Assembly: GCF_042677205.1 (NCBI RefSeq)
Contig: NZ_JBHTIU010000047.1
Span: 1 to 64,000, forward strand
Direction of reading: 5' to 3'
Length of the DNA stretch: 64,000 bases
Source of the DNA: Paenibacillus_L residui
GTDB lineage: Bacteria > Bacillota > Bacilli > Paenibacillales > NBRC-103111
The position numbers were made by a program, and so were the translations under genes. A model generated the notes under the pieces. The model searched no databases and was not told the DNA's origin. It saw only the letters and a list, made by a program, of their open reading frames with translations. Shown here in pieces: positions 26,759 through 35,775 of the stretch. The first letter of the stretch is position 1. Every line of letters begins with the position of its first letter.

Positions 26759-27753
26759 TCTTCGTCCACCCCACCGCATGATTCTCTATTGATGAGCTTA
26801 TGCTCCATGATCACATTCTTCGTCCCGGACCTCACCCCTTTCATTTGGTCATCCAGCAGCTGTACAGCGGTAACACCGATCTGGTAAGCCGGAATGGATA
26901 TCGTACTTAGCGTTGGACGCGACATCACACTGAACGGAATATCGTCACAACCGATGACGGCAATGTCTTCGGGAACCCTGTGCCCGAGACGGTGAATTTC
27001 CTGCATAGCCCCAAGGGCCAGCAGATCGTTCGCAGCAAACAGAGCGGTTGGCGAATACTCATCAATCACAGATCCGATTTGATGGACACCCGACTCGAAG
27101 CTGAACGAACCTACGCTAACGAACGGCTCCAGGCCGGCTGCATGCATCGCATCCAAGTAGCCGCGCTTCCGATTTTCTGCCGATTGGATATTTTTCGGTC
27201 CGGCCAAATGGGCAATGCGGCTATGACCTCTGGCGATAAAATATTGAACGGCCTCATATGCAGCCCTGTAGTCATCGATCATTACGGCATCAAAAGGCGT
27301 GCCTGCGATCAAGCGGTCACAAAGAACAATAGGAGTCTGCATATGGGTCAATTCATGAACCGTTGCTTCCCCCAAGATCGTTGAAATGAGCACGATCCCC
27401 CCTACTTGTTGCTCCATCATTTTGTAAATATATTCCTTCTCTAATGCAGGATCGTTATCGGTATTACTAATAAAAAGAGAGTAGCCAAGCTGATGGGCAG
27501 CATCCTCAATGCCACGAGCCAGTACCGGAAAGTACGGATTTGTAATATCCGGAAGAATCAGGCCGATCATATTCGATCGGTTTGTCGCCAGGTTTCTTGC
27601 GATTGCGCTTGGACGATAGTCCAGTTCCTTAATTGCGCGCAGGACCCGTTCCCTGATCTCCTCCTTCACCTGAGGATTACGGTTGAGGACGCGAGACACC
27701 GTCGCCTTGGATACTTGAGCCCGTTCTGCCACATCAAGAATGGTTGGTTTCAT
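26755..27753 (-). CDS. LacI family transcriptional regulator (RbsR-like)
   Basis: 332 residues. The N-terminal helix-turn-helix is TILDVAERAQVSKATVSRVL, with the hinge helix YRPSAIARNLA, followed by a periplasmic-binding-protein-like effector domain (NMIGLILPDITNPYFPVLAR; ALFAANDLLALGAMQE; IAVIGCDDIPFS). ATG 27753 is chosen because AGGTG lies 10 nt upstream; the earlier in-frame GTG is almost on top of it. As first gene of the nucleoside operon it probably represses that operon and responds to ribose or a nucleoside. The operator probably lies in or near the assembly gap at 27792-27857. Confidence 0.92.
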   Translation of the reverse strand: MKPTILDVAERAQVSKATVSRVLNRNPQVKEEIRERVLRAIKELDYRPSAIARNLATNRSNMIGLILPDITNPYFPVLARGIEDAAHQLGYSLFISNTDNDPALEKEYIYKMMEQQVGGIVLISTILGEATVHELTHMQTPIVLCDRLIAGTPFDAVMIDDYRAAYEAVQYFIARGHSRIAHLAGPKNIQSAENRKRGYLDAMHAAGLEPFVSVGSFSFESGVHQIGSVIDEYSPTALFAANDLLALGAMQEIHRLGHRVPEDIAVIGCDDIPFSVMSRPTLSTISIPAYQIGVTAVQLLDDQMKGVRSGTKNVIMEHKLINRESCGGVDEE

Positions 27754-27791
27754 CCTTTTCACTCACCTACATTTCGATAATAAAAAAACGT

Positions 27792-27857
27792 NNNNNNNNN
27801 NNNNNNNNNNNNNNNNNNNNNNNNNNNNNNNNNNNNNNNNNNNNNNNNNNNNNNNNN
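27792..27857. other. Assembly gap (66 N) upstream of the LacI gene
   Basis: Unresolved bases in the 5' region of the nucleoside operon, where its promoter and operator would be expected. Confidence 0.99.
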
Positions 27858-28010
27858 ACATTTTAAGATGCATCTTGCAACCCCTTTCCATTTTTTTATA
27901 GAAATGTGGGCCCGGACACCTTTTTGTCGGTATCCCCTTCGCTTAGAAACAAGGCACAATAGAATTAATGTTGTCTCTACTAGCCTCCTTTTTTAAGAAA
28001 AGTAGAGGTA

Positions 28011-28019
28011 TGCTATAAT
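28011..28019 (+). promoter_or_regulatory. Extended -10 promoter of the two-component system
   Basis: TGCTATAAT is a perfect extended -10 element. The -35 region is weak (TTTTAA at 27991). It lies ~55 bases before the response regulator start. Confidence 0.5.
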
Positions 28020-28075
28020 GCCCATAATCATGGTTACGAGCTATACACCAGAATGACGATATTGAGGGGAAAACG

Positions 28076-28765
28076 ATGAAGGAAAAAATACTGATTGTCG
28101 ATGATGAACCGGAAATCGTGGAGTTTCTACAAGACGCATTGACCGACGAAGATTATGAAGTGATAACAGCTTACGATGGGGATCAGGTATTTGAGCAGTT
28201 AGGAGCACAACCGGATCTGATCATACTCGACGTGATGATGCCAGGGCTGGACGGATGGGAAGTATGCCGGGCCATCCGCGGACTTGTCGCTTGTCCGATT
28301 CTATTTCTGAGTGCCAGGCAGAGCGAAGAGGATCGGATTAAAGGCCTGATGGTCGGCGGGGATGACTATATGCTCAAGCCATTCAGCATGAAAGAGATGA
28401 AAGCCCGCATTCGCGCACATTTGCGGCGTGAGCAGAGAAACGGTTCGCACCAGGACCGCTCGATTATTCATTATGGCGAATTGACATTGGATGCAGGGAG
28501 CTACCAAGTCTTTATTCGGAATCACCAAGTGCCATTAACGGTTCGCGAGTTTGAAATCGTCCAATTTTTGCTGATGCATCCGCAGCAGGTTTTCTCCAGG
28601 GAGCAAATTTATGAAAAAGTATGGGGCTTCGACGCAGAAGGAGATTCGAGTACCGTCACTGAACACGTTAAAAAAATCCGGGCGAAATTCACCGAGGTAG
28701 CACCAGATCAAAGCTATATTTCCACCGTATGGGGTGTCGGCTATAAGTGGGGTGGGCAGTCGTGA
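28076..28765 (+). CDS. OmpR/PhoB family response regulator
   Basis: 229 residues: an N-terminal receiver domain with the acidic pair DD at 10-11, the phosphoacceptor Asp in LIILDVMMPGLDGWE near residue 53, Ser/Thr in LFLSARQSE and Lys in DYMLKPFSM. The C-terminal winged helix follows (LTVREFEIVQFLLMHPQQVF; VWGFDAEGDSSTVTEHVKKI). GAGGGG precedes the ATG. Its stop overlaps the start of the kinase gene (GTGA), so the pair is co-translated. Target genes unknown; the close DUF418 gene is on the opposite strand. Confidence 0.95.
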   Translation: MKEKILIVDDEPEIVEFLQDALTDEDYEVITAYDGDQVFEQLGAQPDLIILDVMMPGLDGWEVCRAIRGLVACPILFLSARQSEEDRIKGLMVGGDDYMLKPFSMKEMKARIRAHLRREQRNGSHQDRSIIHYGELTLDAGSYQVFIRNHQVPLTVREFEIVQFLLMHPQQVFSREQIYEKVWGFDAEGDSSTVTEHVKKIRAKFTEVAPDQSYISTVWGVGYKWGGQS

Positions 28766-30246
28766 AGAGGAACTCATCGTTTCGCAAGCAATTTATCTTT
28801 GCCCTGATCCTTACGCTTGTGCTCAGCCTGGTATGTACGGCGGCCACATGGGGGGCAAGCCTCTATTATCTCCTCTCCAATGAAGATGGTTTCCTTCGTC
28901 CGGCTAATTATTACGAACAGAAAATTCCGCAGATCATACAGTTTGCCAATCGGAATCATGACAAGCTGCTCTCCCCATCGTTCAAGCCACAATTGGAGCA
29001 GATCATTCCGTTAGAAGGGATAGACTACCAAGTGGTTGATTTATCAGGCCAGATTGTTTATGGATGGGAAGGCCGCCGCTTGCTGTCCGAACCTGGGGAT
29101 ATCGCACGCAAGCTGAACACTTCCGAGCAAGTGGACGGTTACTTTATTCGTTATTTTCCCATTTTAGATCAGGAGGATCGGTTATCTGGCGTCTTCGTGC
29201 TCCGATATGCTCTAAGCCTGTTATACAGCAATCAGCCGGTAAACGCGAAGCTTCTCTTGTTTGTATTCGGGAACATGGCCGCTCCCTTCCTGTTTATTCT
29301 GTTGTTTACCATTCTGTTCGCCCGCAGAATAGGCAAGCGGTTGGAGCCGCCAATCGCGAAGCTGATCGATGGAGCCGAACGGATTCGCCAGAACGACCTT
29401 GACTTTGCCTTGTCCGACGTTGGCGGATCGAAGGAATTAACACAGCTGGCCAGCGCTTTCGAGGACATGCGTCGGGCGCTTCATACTTCCCTGACGGCAC
29501 AGTGGCAGATGGATCAGGAGCGCCGAGATATGGTGGCGGCGATTGCGCATGATCTTCGCACACCTTTGACTATTATCCAAGGCCATGTCGACAATCTGCT
29601 GGAGAGTAAAGACAAGCAAGCCGAAAGGCTGGACAAATATTTGCATACGATTCGCAAAAGCACAAGCCGGGCCGTCCGATTGCTGGACGATATGAATCTG
29701 GTGTCGGAAATCGATCAGCCGGATTTTAGGCTGAAGAAACAGCCGGTTGATTTGGCTGCCTTCTGTCGGGAAAAAGCCGAGGAATACCAGTTGATGTGCG
29801 CGGCTAAACGGATTGAATTTGAAGCCGCATTTCATATGTCGGATGATCATGTCGGGAGAATCGATGCCGATGTCCATCGTTTGGAGCAAATGATGGACAA
29901 TGTGATCGCCAACAGCATCCGGTTCACGCCTGAGGGCGGACGGATTCGTTGGCGGATAAACATCGGACCGGAAACCGCCGTGATTGAAACAGCCGATTCC
30001 GGTCCAGGGTTTACTGAGGCAGACCTGCGCTATCTGTTCGATAAATTTTATCAAGGAGATCCTTCGCGGTCCACAGCCAAAGGTCATGCCGGCATTGGAC
30101 TGTATATCGTCAAAACATTGGCGGAAAAGCACGGGGGAAGCGTTGCTGCCGGAAATCTCCCCGAGGGCGGGGCTTATGTGCAAATTATCCTGAAAGTTCA
30201 GCACCCGACCTCTTCTTCCGAATCGGTGAAATCGATAAATAAGTGA
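28762..30246 (+). CDS. Membrane sensor histidine kinase (HAMP, HisKA, HATPase_c)
   Basis: About 494 residues starting at GTG 28762, which overlaps the regulator stop. Two membrane helices (FIFALILTLVLSLVCTAATW and LFVFGNMAAPFLFILLFTILFA) bracket an extracytoplasmic sensor of ~130 residues. A HAMP-like linker follows (RRIGKRLEPPIAKLIDGAER), then the H-box MVAAIAHDLRTPLTIIQGHV and the N, G1 and G2 boxes (MMDNVIANSIRFTPEGG; DSGPGFTE; GHAGIGLYIVKTLAEKHGG). The layout resembles VanS/BceS-unrelated OmpR-type kinases. Signal unknown. The last 62 bases overlap the convergent DUF418 gene. Confidence 0.94.
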   Translation: MKRNSSFRKQFIFALILTLVLSLVCTAATWGASLYYLLSNEDGFLRPANYYEQKIPQIIQFANRNHDKLLSPSFKPQLEQIIPLEGIDYQVVDLSGQIVYGWEGRRLLSEPGDIARKLNTSEQVDGYFIRYFPILDQEDRLSGVFVLRYALSLLYSNQPVNAKLLLFVFGNMAAPFLFILLFTILFARRIGKRLEPPIAKLIDGAERIRQNDLDFALSDVGGSKELTQLASAFEDMRRALHTSLTAQWQMDQERRDMVAAIAHDLRTPLTIIQGHVDNLLESKDKQAERLDKYLHTIRKSTSRAVRLLDDMNLVSEIDQPDFRLKKQPVDLAAFCREKAEEYQLMCAAKRIEFEAAFHMSDDHVGRIDADVHRLEQMMDNVIANSIRFTPEGGRIRWRINIGPETAVIETADSGPGFTEADLRYLFDKFYQGDPSRSTAKGHAGIGLYIVKTLAEKHGGSVAAGNLPEGGAYVQIILKVQHPTSSSESVKSINK

Positions 30247-31402
30247 GCATCCTCCAGATCCACTCCAGCGGACCCATTTGGAATATCCGCAGCCAGAGGG
30301 CGCTGATCACCATTTGGCCGATAAATATAGCTGCGGACAAGAGCATACCTTCCAGCACGTTGAGTTTCCCATACCAGCCCAAACCGTAGCTGTAGAAGAT
30401 CAGGGTGCACAGGACGGACTGCATAATATAGTTGGTGAAAGCCATACGACCGACATTCGCTAATGGCCGCAAGGCTCTCTCCCATGCTTGCTTTCGGACC
30501 AGCAAGGCAAGAATTGCAATGTAGAACAAGCCGAGCAATGGACTGCCAATCAAGTGCCTAATGACATTCAATTGATTGATGAGCCCCGAATGGGCCCCGA
30601 CTTGCTCCAGTCCGATCGGCAGCAACGTAGACACAAGTCCGATTGCTCCGGACCAGAGACAAATCCGGATCCATACACGATGATAGACGGCTACATCATG
30701 AAGCAGTCTAAACTTGGCGAAGGAAGCACCCAGCAGAAATAAGCCAAGAAGCTGCGGGTAAAACAGGAACTGGTTGCCCAGCGAAATATTCCAATCCCAC
30801 ACGCGCTGCTTCTGAATTTCCCCATAAGTGCCGGTGCCATAAATCATCTGATCCCGCTCAATCATTTGATCGACGTACTGCTTGAATTCAGGACTTAATT
30901 GCGGAGTTCCCGTTCCTTCCGCTCCAGTGGCCAGGAGCAGAACTGGGATGAGCAAGATCAGCAGGACCGCCCAAACTAGCAGCGTTCTTGGTTTGCATTT
31001 ATGGAACAGCAGGAGAACAAACCCAAGCAAGGCATAGTGGAGAAGAATATCCCCAAACCAGATAAACCATCCATGAATCCATCCAAAAAGGAACAGGGCA
31101 AGCAGCCTTCGTAAATACAGCGGCACGAAACGCCTGCCTTTGGTCACCGTACGGTCTTTCAACACTATCATGCCATAACCGAACAGGAAGGAAAACACGG
31201 CGATGAACTTGCCGTTAACGAATATTTCAAGAAACTTATTCGCTGCCTTGTTCCAGAAATCCGGCCAAAGCTCGATCTGAAACTGAATCGCTTGTAAGGA
31301 ATTGGAATAAAACGCCATGTTGACGAGAAGGATGCCCAGAATTGCCACCCCTCTGGCGATGTCGAGAATAGGAATGCGTTCCTGAGCAATAACAGGTTTC
31401 AC
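30185..31402 (-). CDS. DUF418 domain-containing membrane protein (YeiB-like)
   Basis: About 405 residues with ten or more hydrophobic segments. The N-terminal signature is ERIPILDIARGVAILGILLVN, and the C-terminal DUF418 region includes RPLANVGRMAFTNYIMQSVL. GTG 31402 is chosen as start: AAAGGGTG lies 6 nt upstream and it places the conserved IPILD motif near the N-terminus. An in-frame ATG at 31444 lacks such a site. The last 62 bases overlap the histidine kinase gene tail-to-tail. Function unknown in the family; transport of small metabolites has been suggested. Confidence 0.88.
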   Translation of the reverse strand: MKPVIAQERIPILDIARGVAILGILLVNMAFYSNSLQAIQFQIELWPDFWNKAANKFLEIFVNGKFIAVFSFLFGYGMIVLKDRTVTKGRRFVPLYLRRLLALFLFGWIHGWFIWFGDILLHYALLGFVLLLFHKCKPRTLLVWAVLLILLIPVLLLATGAEGTGTPQLSPEFKQYVDQMIERDQMIYGTGTYGEIQKQRVWDWNISLGNQFLFYPQLLGLFLLGASFAKFRLLHDVAVYHRVWIRICLWSGAIGLVSTLLPIGLEQVGAHSGLINQLNVIRHLIGSPLLGLFYIAILALLVRKQAWERALRPLANVGRMAFTNYIMQSVLCTLIFYSYGLGWYGKLNVLEGMLLSAAIFIGQMVISALWLRIFQMGPLEWIWRMLTYLSISPIRKKRSGAELSG

Positions 31403-31743
31403 AAAAATCACCCTTTCAATAATCTGCAACCGGATTGCGTCCATGTTCCGTGTGCAAATTTTATTGTAAGGGTGAATTCTAAAGAAATTATAAAAGCAAA
31501 GTTGTCCTTTGCATAAAGTCTTCAAAGAATTCAGTGCTCGCTACCGATGGCATAATCACAATCACAGATCTGATCGGGGAATGCCAAAGTATCATATCCT
31601 GGCGATTTTTCTCAGGGAGTCTCCGCGTAACTTCCTGACTCGTGACCAATTGTTGTTTTTCATTCGGGGATATAAGGTGCTCTGTTCAGTCAAGATGCCG
31701 CTCTTCTCCATTAACTGGACCAGTGAAGACGCCACACATTATA

Positions 31744-31796
31744 CAAAAATAGGCAGGAGGCACAAAAACTCAGATACGAGTTCTGTACCGCCTGCC
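31744..31796 (-). terminator. Terminator of the queF-transporter operon
   Basis: A long imperfect hairpin on the minus strand: GGCAGG (31796-31791) pairs with CCTGCC (31757-31752), with inner pairing GAACTC/GAGTTT, followed by TATTTTTG. It lies ~80 bases beyond the transporter stop. The stretch 31403-31743 contains no gene that I can support. Confidence 0.75.
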
Positions 31797-31873
31797 ATAT
31801 TAGAATTAACGATTTCATAAGTGGATCAAACGAGAATCAATCGGTTTGTGCTGTTCGTCAGCATGTAATTTCA

Positions 31874-32488
31874 CTACTTTTGGGATTCACGCGACCGTAT
31901 CAAATGGACGAGCAAATAAACCAGCGGAGTCGTCAAAATCGCCGCCACGAATTTAAAAACATATTGTGTCGCAATGAGGCTTCCAAGAACAAACAGAGGC
32001 ATGGTTCCATAAAAAGCAATCGTGATAAAGATCGTGGTGTCGATCAACTGACTCAGCATCGTCGATGCGTTGTTCCGCAACCAGAGCTTCTTGGAACCAT
32101 GGATTGTTTTCAAGTGGTTAAATACGTAAACATCCAGGTTTTGGCTGATCACATAGGATATTAAGCTCGCCGCGATCACTCGAAAGCTCCCGCCTAAAAT
32201 CGTTTCAAATGACGCTTGATCCTGAAAGGTAGATGCGGCTGGCAAAGCAATCGCTACCGCAATAAAACCTAGCGCAAGAATTTGTGTGATCAAGCCCGCC
32301 TTCACAGTTCTGCGCGCTTCCTGCTTGCCATATACCTCGACAATCACATCGATCAACGGATAGGTGAAAATATAAATGATGACGGCCGCAGGCAGGATCG
32401 CCCACTCCCCAACGCTAAAAATTTTGACAGCCAAAATATTGGCCAAAATCAAGAGACCGGTAAAAATGCCATTCAGGTATAAGATCAT
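31874..32488 (-). CDS. Queuosine precursor transporter (VUT/YhhQ family)
   Basis: 204 residues with six hydrophobic segments of the vitamin-uptake-like (VUT, ECF-S related) family. Recognisable parts are NGIFTGLLILANILAVKIF at the N-terminus, LIDVIVEVYGKQEARRTVKA in the first loop and SQLIDTTIFITIAFYG. YhhQ-type proteins take up preQ0 or preQ1, the deazapurine precursors of queuosine in tRNA. The gene starts 11 bases after queF, which supports this role. It lets the cell use imported precursor in place of or alongside its own synthesis. Confidence 0.9.
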   Translation of the reverse strand: MILYLNGIFTGLLILANILAVKIFSVGEWAILPAAVIIYIFTYPLIDVIVEVYGKQEARRTVKAGLITQILALGFIAVAIALPAASTFQDQASFETILGGSFRVIAASLISYVISQNLDVYVFNHLKTIHGSKKLWLRNNASTMLSQLIDTTIFITIAFYGTMPLFVLGSLIATQYVFKFVAAILTTPLVYLLVHLIRSRESQK

Positions 32489-32499
32489 TTCGTTTGCCC

Positions 32500-33000
32500 C
32501 TATCGGTTATCCACTTTCTCAGGATACAGATCATGGTTCATTAAACGATATTGTGCCATCTCTTCATATTTTGTTCCCGGTCTCCCGTAGTTGCACCAGG
32601 GATCGATGGAGATTCCGCCTCTTGGGGTAAATTTGCCCCAAACCTCGATGTACCGCGGATCAAGCAATTGGATCAGATCATTCATGATAATATTGACGCA
32701 GTCTTCATGGAAATCTCCATGATTGCGGAAGCTGAATAGATACAATTTCAACGATTTGCTCTCGACAATTTTTTGATCCGGGATATAGGAAATGTACATC
32801 GTGGCAAAATCGGGCTGATGGGTCAGCGGGCATAAACTGGTGAACTCGGGACAATTAAATTTGACAAAATAATCCCGATTCGCGTGAAGATTATCGACTG
32901 CCTCAAGCACCTCCGGTGCATAATCGAATGAATACTGTGTTTTTTGATTCCCTAACAGCTTTAAATCCTTCAATCCTTCTTCTTGGCTTCGTCCAGACAT
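32500..33000 (-). CDS. queF: NADPH-dependent preQ0 reductase (preQ1 synthase)
   Basis: 166 residues, the size of the short, Bacillus-type QueF. It reduces the nitrile of preQ0 to the amine of preQ1. The catalytic Cys and Asp are in EFTSLCPLTHQPDF, with SFRNHGDFHEDCVN and GGISIDPWCNYG completing the active-site signature. A TAGGGGG ribosome binding site precedes the ATG, with a small AAGTG/CACTT hairpin (33018-33033) just upstream. No queC, queD or queE gene is nearby in the window. It forms an operon with the precursor transporter. Confidence 0.96.
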   Translation of the reverse strand: MSGRSQEEGLKDLKLLGNQKTQYSFDYAPEVLEAVDNLHANRDYFVKFNCPEFTSLCPLTHQPDFATMYISYIPDQKIVESKSLKLYLFSFRNHGDFHEDCVNIIMNDLIQLLDPRYIEVWGKFTPRGGISIDPWCNYGRPGTKYEEMAQYRLMNHDLYPEKVDNR

Positions 33001-33181
33001 GAAAAAACCCCCTAGTTAAGTGATTTCACACTTCCCAAGAGAGTCTCATATTCCACTAAAAACTAAAAGGATAGAAATGAATTCAAACCAGAAGAAACGG
33101 TTTCACCGTCTTAAAGACGAGTGCGTTTCTTAAGGTGATAATTAGAATTTATGATACAAAAGTTATAAATTCTATATCACT

Positions 33182-33315
33182 AAAAAAAGCTCCTAACGGA
33201 GCCTCTTCGAAGACGAATAACCCGGTATTAGAGGAAGCTTTTTATGCCAATAGGAATCTATATTTTCATCGTATTAACGCTGTAAAGAACTTAAAGATTC
33301 CTATGTGGTAAAAAA
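33182..33315 (+). repeat. ~130 bp interspersed repeat, copy B
   Basis: Nearly identical to copy A in inverse orientation (plus strand). Differences cluster at the start of the internal frame (CTCTTCGAAGACG instead of ATCTCGAAGATG), which turns the internal ATG into ACG. The 9-bp inverted repeat is conserved. It abuts the transketolase terminator. The stretch 33001-33181 shows no gene. Confidence 0.9.
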
Positions 33316-33342
33316 GCTGCAGACATCATGTCTGCAGCTTTT
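33312..33342. terminator. Bidirectional intrinsic terminator after transketolase
   Basis: AAAAGCTGCAGACA-TCA-TGTCTGCAGCTTTT is a perfect 14-bp stem with T-tracts on both strands, 14 bases beyond the transketolase stop. Confidence 0.95.
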
Positions 33343-33355
33343 GATTATGAAATTC

Positions 33356-35422
33356 TTATAGATGATCACAATTTCGGAAGCTCTGACTAAATTCCAACTG
33401 TACCGCCACACTTAATGGAACATCAAGCAGATTCTTCACACGTTTGGCAATTTCGCTTACGTTGAAGCCGTACTTTTCGATTATCGTGTCTCCCGGAGCG
33501 GAAGCTCCGAATCGGTCAATCGCAATAATATCGCCTTCATGGCCTACATATCGTTCCCAGCCGAGAGAGGAAGCCATCTCGATGGCAACCCGTTTGGTAA
33601 CCGATGGGGGCAAGACGGAATGTTTATATTCTACACTTTGCTTCTCAAAGCGATCCCAAGACGGCATGCTGACAACCGCTACATCGATTTGTTCTTCGGC
33701 TAGCGCTTGTTGAACCTGTACGGCAAGATGAACCTCGGAGCCGGTAGCCAGCAATAAAGCTTGCGGACGATCCGATCTCCCTTTGGAGATCACGTAAGCC
33801 CCTTTGGAAACCCCCTCATAAGCCAGCAGATGGGTATCTTTCATCGTAGGCAGATTTTGCCGGCTGAGCACCAGTGCAGTTGGAGTGTCCTTGGATTCTA
33901 TCGCTAATCTCCAGGCCGCTTTCGTTTCGTTGGCATCCGCCGGACGAATGACGGACAGGTTAGGCATCGCTCTCAAGGAGGCCAACTGTTCAATGGGCTC
34001 GTGGGTCGGTCCATCCTCACCCACCGCAATACTATCGTGTGTAAAGACATAGGTAACCGGCAAGCCCATAAGGGCTGCCAAACGAATGGCCGGACGCAAA
34101 TAATCGGAGAAGACAAAAAATGTGCCGGCATACGGTTTTAACCCGCCATGCAGAGCCAATCCGTTGAGTATGGCCCCCATGGCAAACTCCCGGACTCCGA
34201 ACCAAATGTTTTTCCCGTGATAGGATTGCGGCAGGAACGGCTCTGTATGTTTGATCATTGTTTTATTGGAGCTGGCAAGGTCGGCGGACCCGCCGATGAC
34301 GCTCGGTAACTCTTTAGCCAGCACGTTGATGATTTGTTCGGAAACGGCACGGCTTGCCGCAGAGCTTCCGAACGGATATTGGGGCAGGATTGCATCCCAA
34401 TCGGGTGTGAAACGATCTTCGATGACCGCCTGAAGCTGCTTGGCCAGATCGGGATAAGCAAGAGCATACTTTTCCCACAGCTCCTGCCATGCTTTTTCTT
34501 GATTCATTCCTCTTAGGGCAACTTCCTCATGGAAATGAGCGTACACTTCCTCCGGAACATGGAACGGCGACTCGTGAGTCCATTGCAATGCCTGTTTCGT
34601 CAATCTCGCTTCCTCGGTACCTAACGGCGAGCCGTGCGAAGCGGATTTGCCGGCTTTGTTCGGCGAACCGTAACCGATCGTCGTCTTGATTTCGATAAGC
34701 GCAGGCTTGGTCAGATCAGCTTGGGCAAGCTCCAGAGCACGTGAAATTTGCTCAGTATCATTCCCATCCGCTACCTTGATATATTGCCAGCCTTGGGCTT
34801 CAAATCTTTGCTTTACGTCTTCGGAAAACGACATATTCAGCTCGCCATCCAAAGAGATATCGTTGGAATCGTACAGCACGATTAATTTGCCCAATTTCAA
34901 ATGTCCGGCAAGCGAGGCAGCTTCGTAGGAGACGCCTTCCATCAAATCTCCATCGCCGCAAATGACATACGTAAAGTGATCGACAACGCTCAAACCAGGT
35001 TGATTGTACACGGCGGCGAGATGCTGTTCTGCCATTGCGATACCTACAGCAGTAGCCATGCCTTGACCAAGAGGACCCGTAGTCGCCTCGACTCCTGGCG
35101 TATGCCTAAATTCCGGATGACCCGGCGTCTTGCTCTGCCACTGGCGGAATTGCTTTAAATCTTCCATAGATACAGCATAGCCGGAAAGATGCAGTAAACT
35201 GTAAAGCAGGCTCGAGCCGTGACCGGCTGACAGAACGAAGCGGTCGCGGTTGAACCAGGCCGGATTGTTCGGATTGTGGTTCATAAATCGGGTCCACAGC
35301 GTATACGCCATAGGGGCGCAGCCCAGGGGCATGCCGGGATGTCCCGAATTGGCCTGTTCTATCATATCAATGGCTAAGCTGCGCAGCGACAGAACAGATA
35401 ACTGTTCAGTGTTGGTCATCAT
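33356..35422 (-). CDS. tkt: Transketolase
   Basis: A 688-residue thiamine-diphosphate enzyme of the pentose phosphate pathway. The thiamine-binding motif GDGDLMEGVSYEAASLAGHL...DSND lies near residue 155. The catalytic His motifs NSGHPGMPLG and GHGSSLLYS, the pyrimidine-domain motif EFAMGAILNGLALHGG, and THDSIAVGEDGPTHEPIEQL of the transketolase signature follow. ATG 35422 has AAAGGA 7 nt upstream. The C-terminal ~20 residues (VAVQLEFSQSFRNCDHL) extend beyond the usual end. It is the last gene before the eroded region; the araB fragment behind its start points to a former sugar-catabolism locus. Confidence 0.97.
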   Translation of the reverse strand: MMTNTEQLSVLSLRSLAIDMIEQANSGHPGMPLGCAPMAYTLWTRFMNHNPNNPAWFNRDRFVLSAGHGSSLLYSLLHLSGYAVSMEDLKQFRQWQSKTPGHPEFRHTPGVEATTGPLGQGMATAVGIAMAEQHLAAVYNQPGLSVVDHFTYVICGDGDLMEGVSYEAASLAGHLKLGKLIVLYDSNDISLDGELNMSFSEDVKQRFEAQGWQYIKVADGNDTEQISRALELAQADLTKPALIEIKTTIGYGSPNKAGKSASHGSPLGTEEARLTKQALQWTHESPFHVPEEVYAHFHEEVALRGMNQEKAWQELWEKYALAYPDLAKQLQAVIEDRFTPDWDAILPQYPFGSSAASRAVSEQIINVLAKELPSVIGGSADLASSNKTMIKHTEPFLPQSYHGKNIWFGVREFAMGAILNGLALHGGLKPYAGTFFVFSDYLRPAIRLAALMGLPVTYVFTHDSIAVGEDGPTHEPIEQLASLRAMPNLSVIRPADANETKAAWRLAIESKDTPTALVLSRQNLPTMKDTHLLAYEGVSKGAYVISKGRSDRPQALLLATGSEVHLAVQVQQALAEEQIDVAVVSMPSWDRFEKQSVEYKHSVLPPSVTKRVAIEMASSLGWERYVGHEGDIIAIDRFGASAPGDTIIEKYGFNVSEIAKRVKNLLDVPLSVAVQLEFSQSFRNCDHL

Positions 35423-35449
35423 ATGCACGTCCTTTGTAGTATTTAATGA

Positions 35450-35775
35450 TTATCTATGAAATTCCTCAATCGATTGAGCCAGCTTCATATACTGCCTGTA
35501 TTTCATCGCGTAGTCCTGCTGTTTGTCGGGATTCGGATAATAATCCGCCTCATAGGGTTCGCAATAAATTTGCTGTGCTTCTTCGATGCTTGCGAACAAA
35601 CCGGCCGCGACTGCGGTATATATCGCCGCCCCTTTGGCACAGACTTGATCTTCTTTACTGATCATAATAGGCCGGCCTAATACGTCGCTCATCATTTGCA
35701 TAATGTAAGGCGATTTTTTGGCGATCCCGCCAATCACGATGATGCGGTCGATTCGCAGTCCGGTTGCGGACATTA
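35450..35775 (-). pseudogene. 3' fragment of a carbohydrate kinase gene (ribulokinase/AraB-like)
   Basis: The minus-strand frame encodes only the C-terminal ~105 residues of an FGGY-family kinase: RIDRIIVIGGIAKKSPYIMQ, VLGRPIMISKEDQVCAKGAA and VAAGLFASIEEAQQ match the end of AraB-type ribulokinases. The frame stays open farther upstream, but there the sequence is antisense to a binding-protein fragment, so homology ends near 35770. The catalytic N-terminal domain is missing. It is a deletion or rearrangement remnant. Confidence 0.8.

Noticed and set aside
31509..31820. Open frame of ~100 codons on the plus strand
   Set aside because: It reads through the terminator hairpin of the queF operon, has no ribosome binding site and no protein-like conservation signs.
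33001..33181. Possible preQ1 riboswitch before queF
   Set aside because: Only a small AAGTG/CACTT hairpin near the ribosome binding site is visible. The conserved class I loop and A-rich tail, and class II features, were not found by eye.
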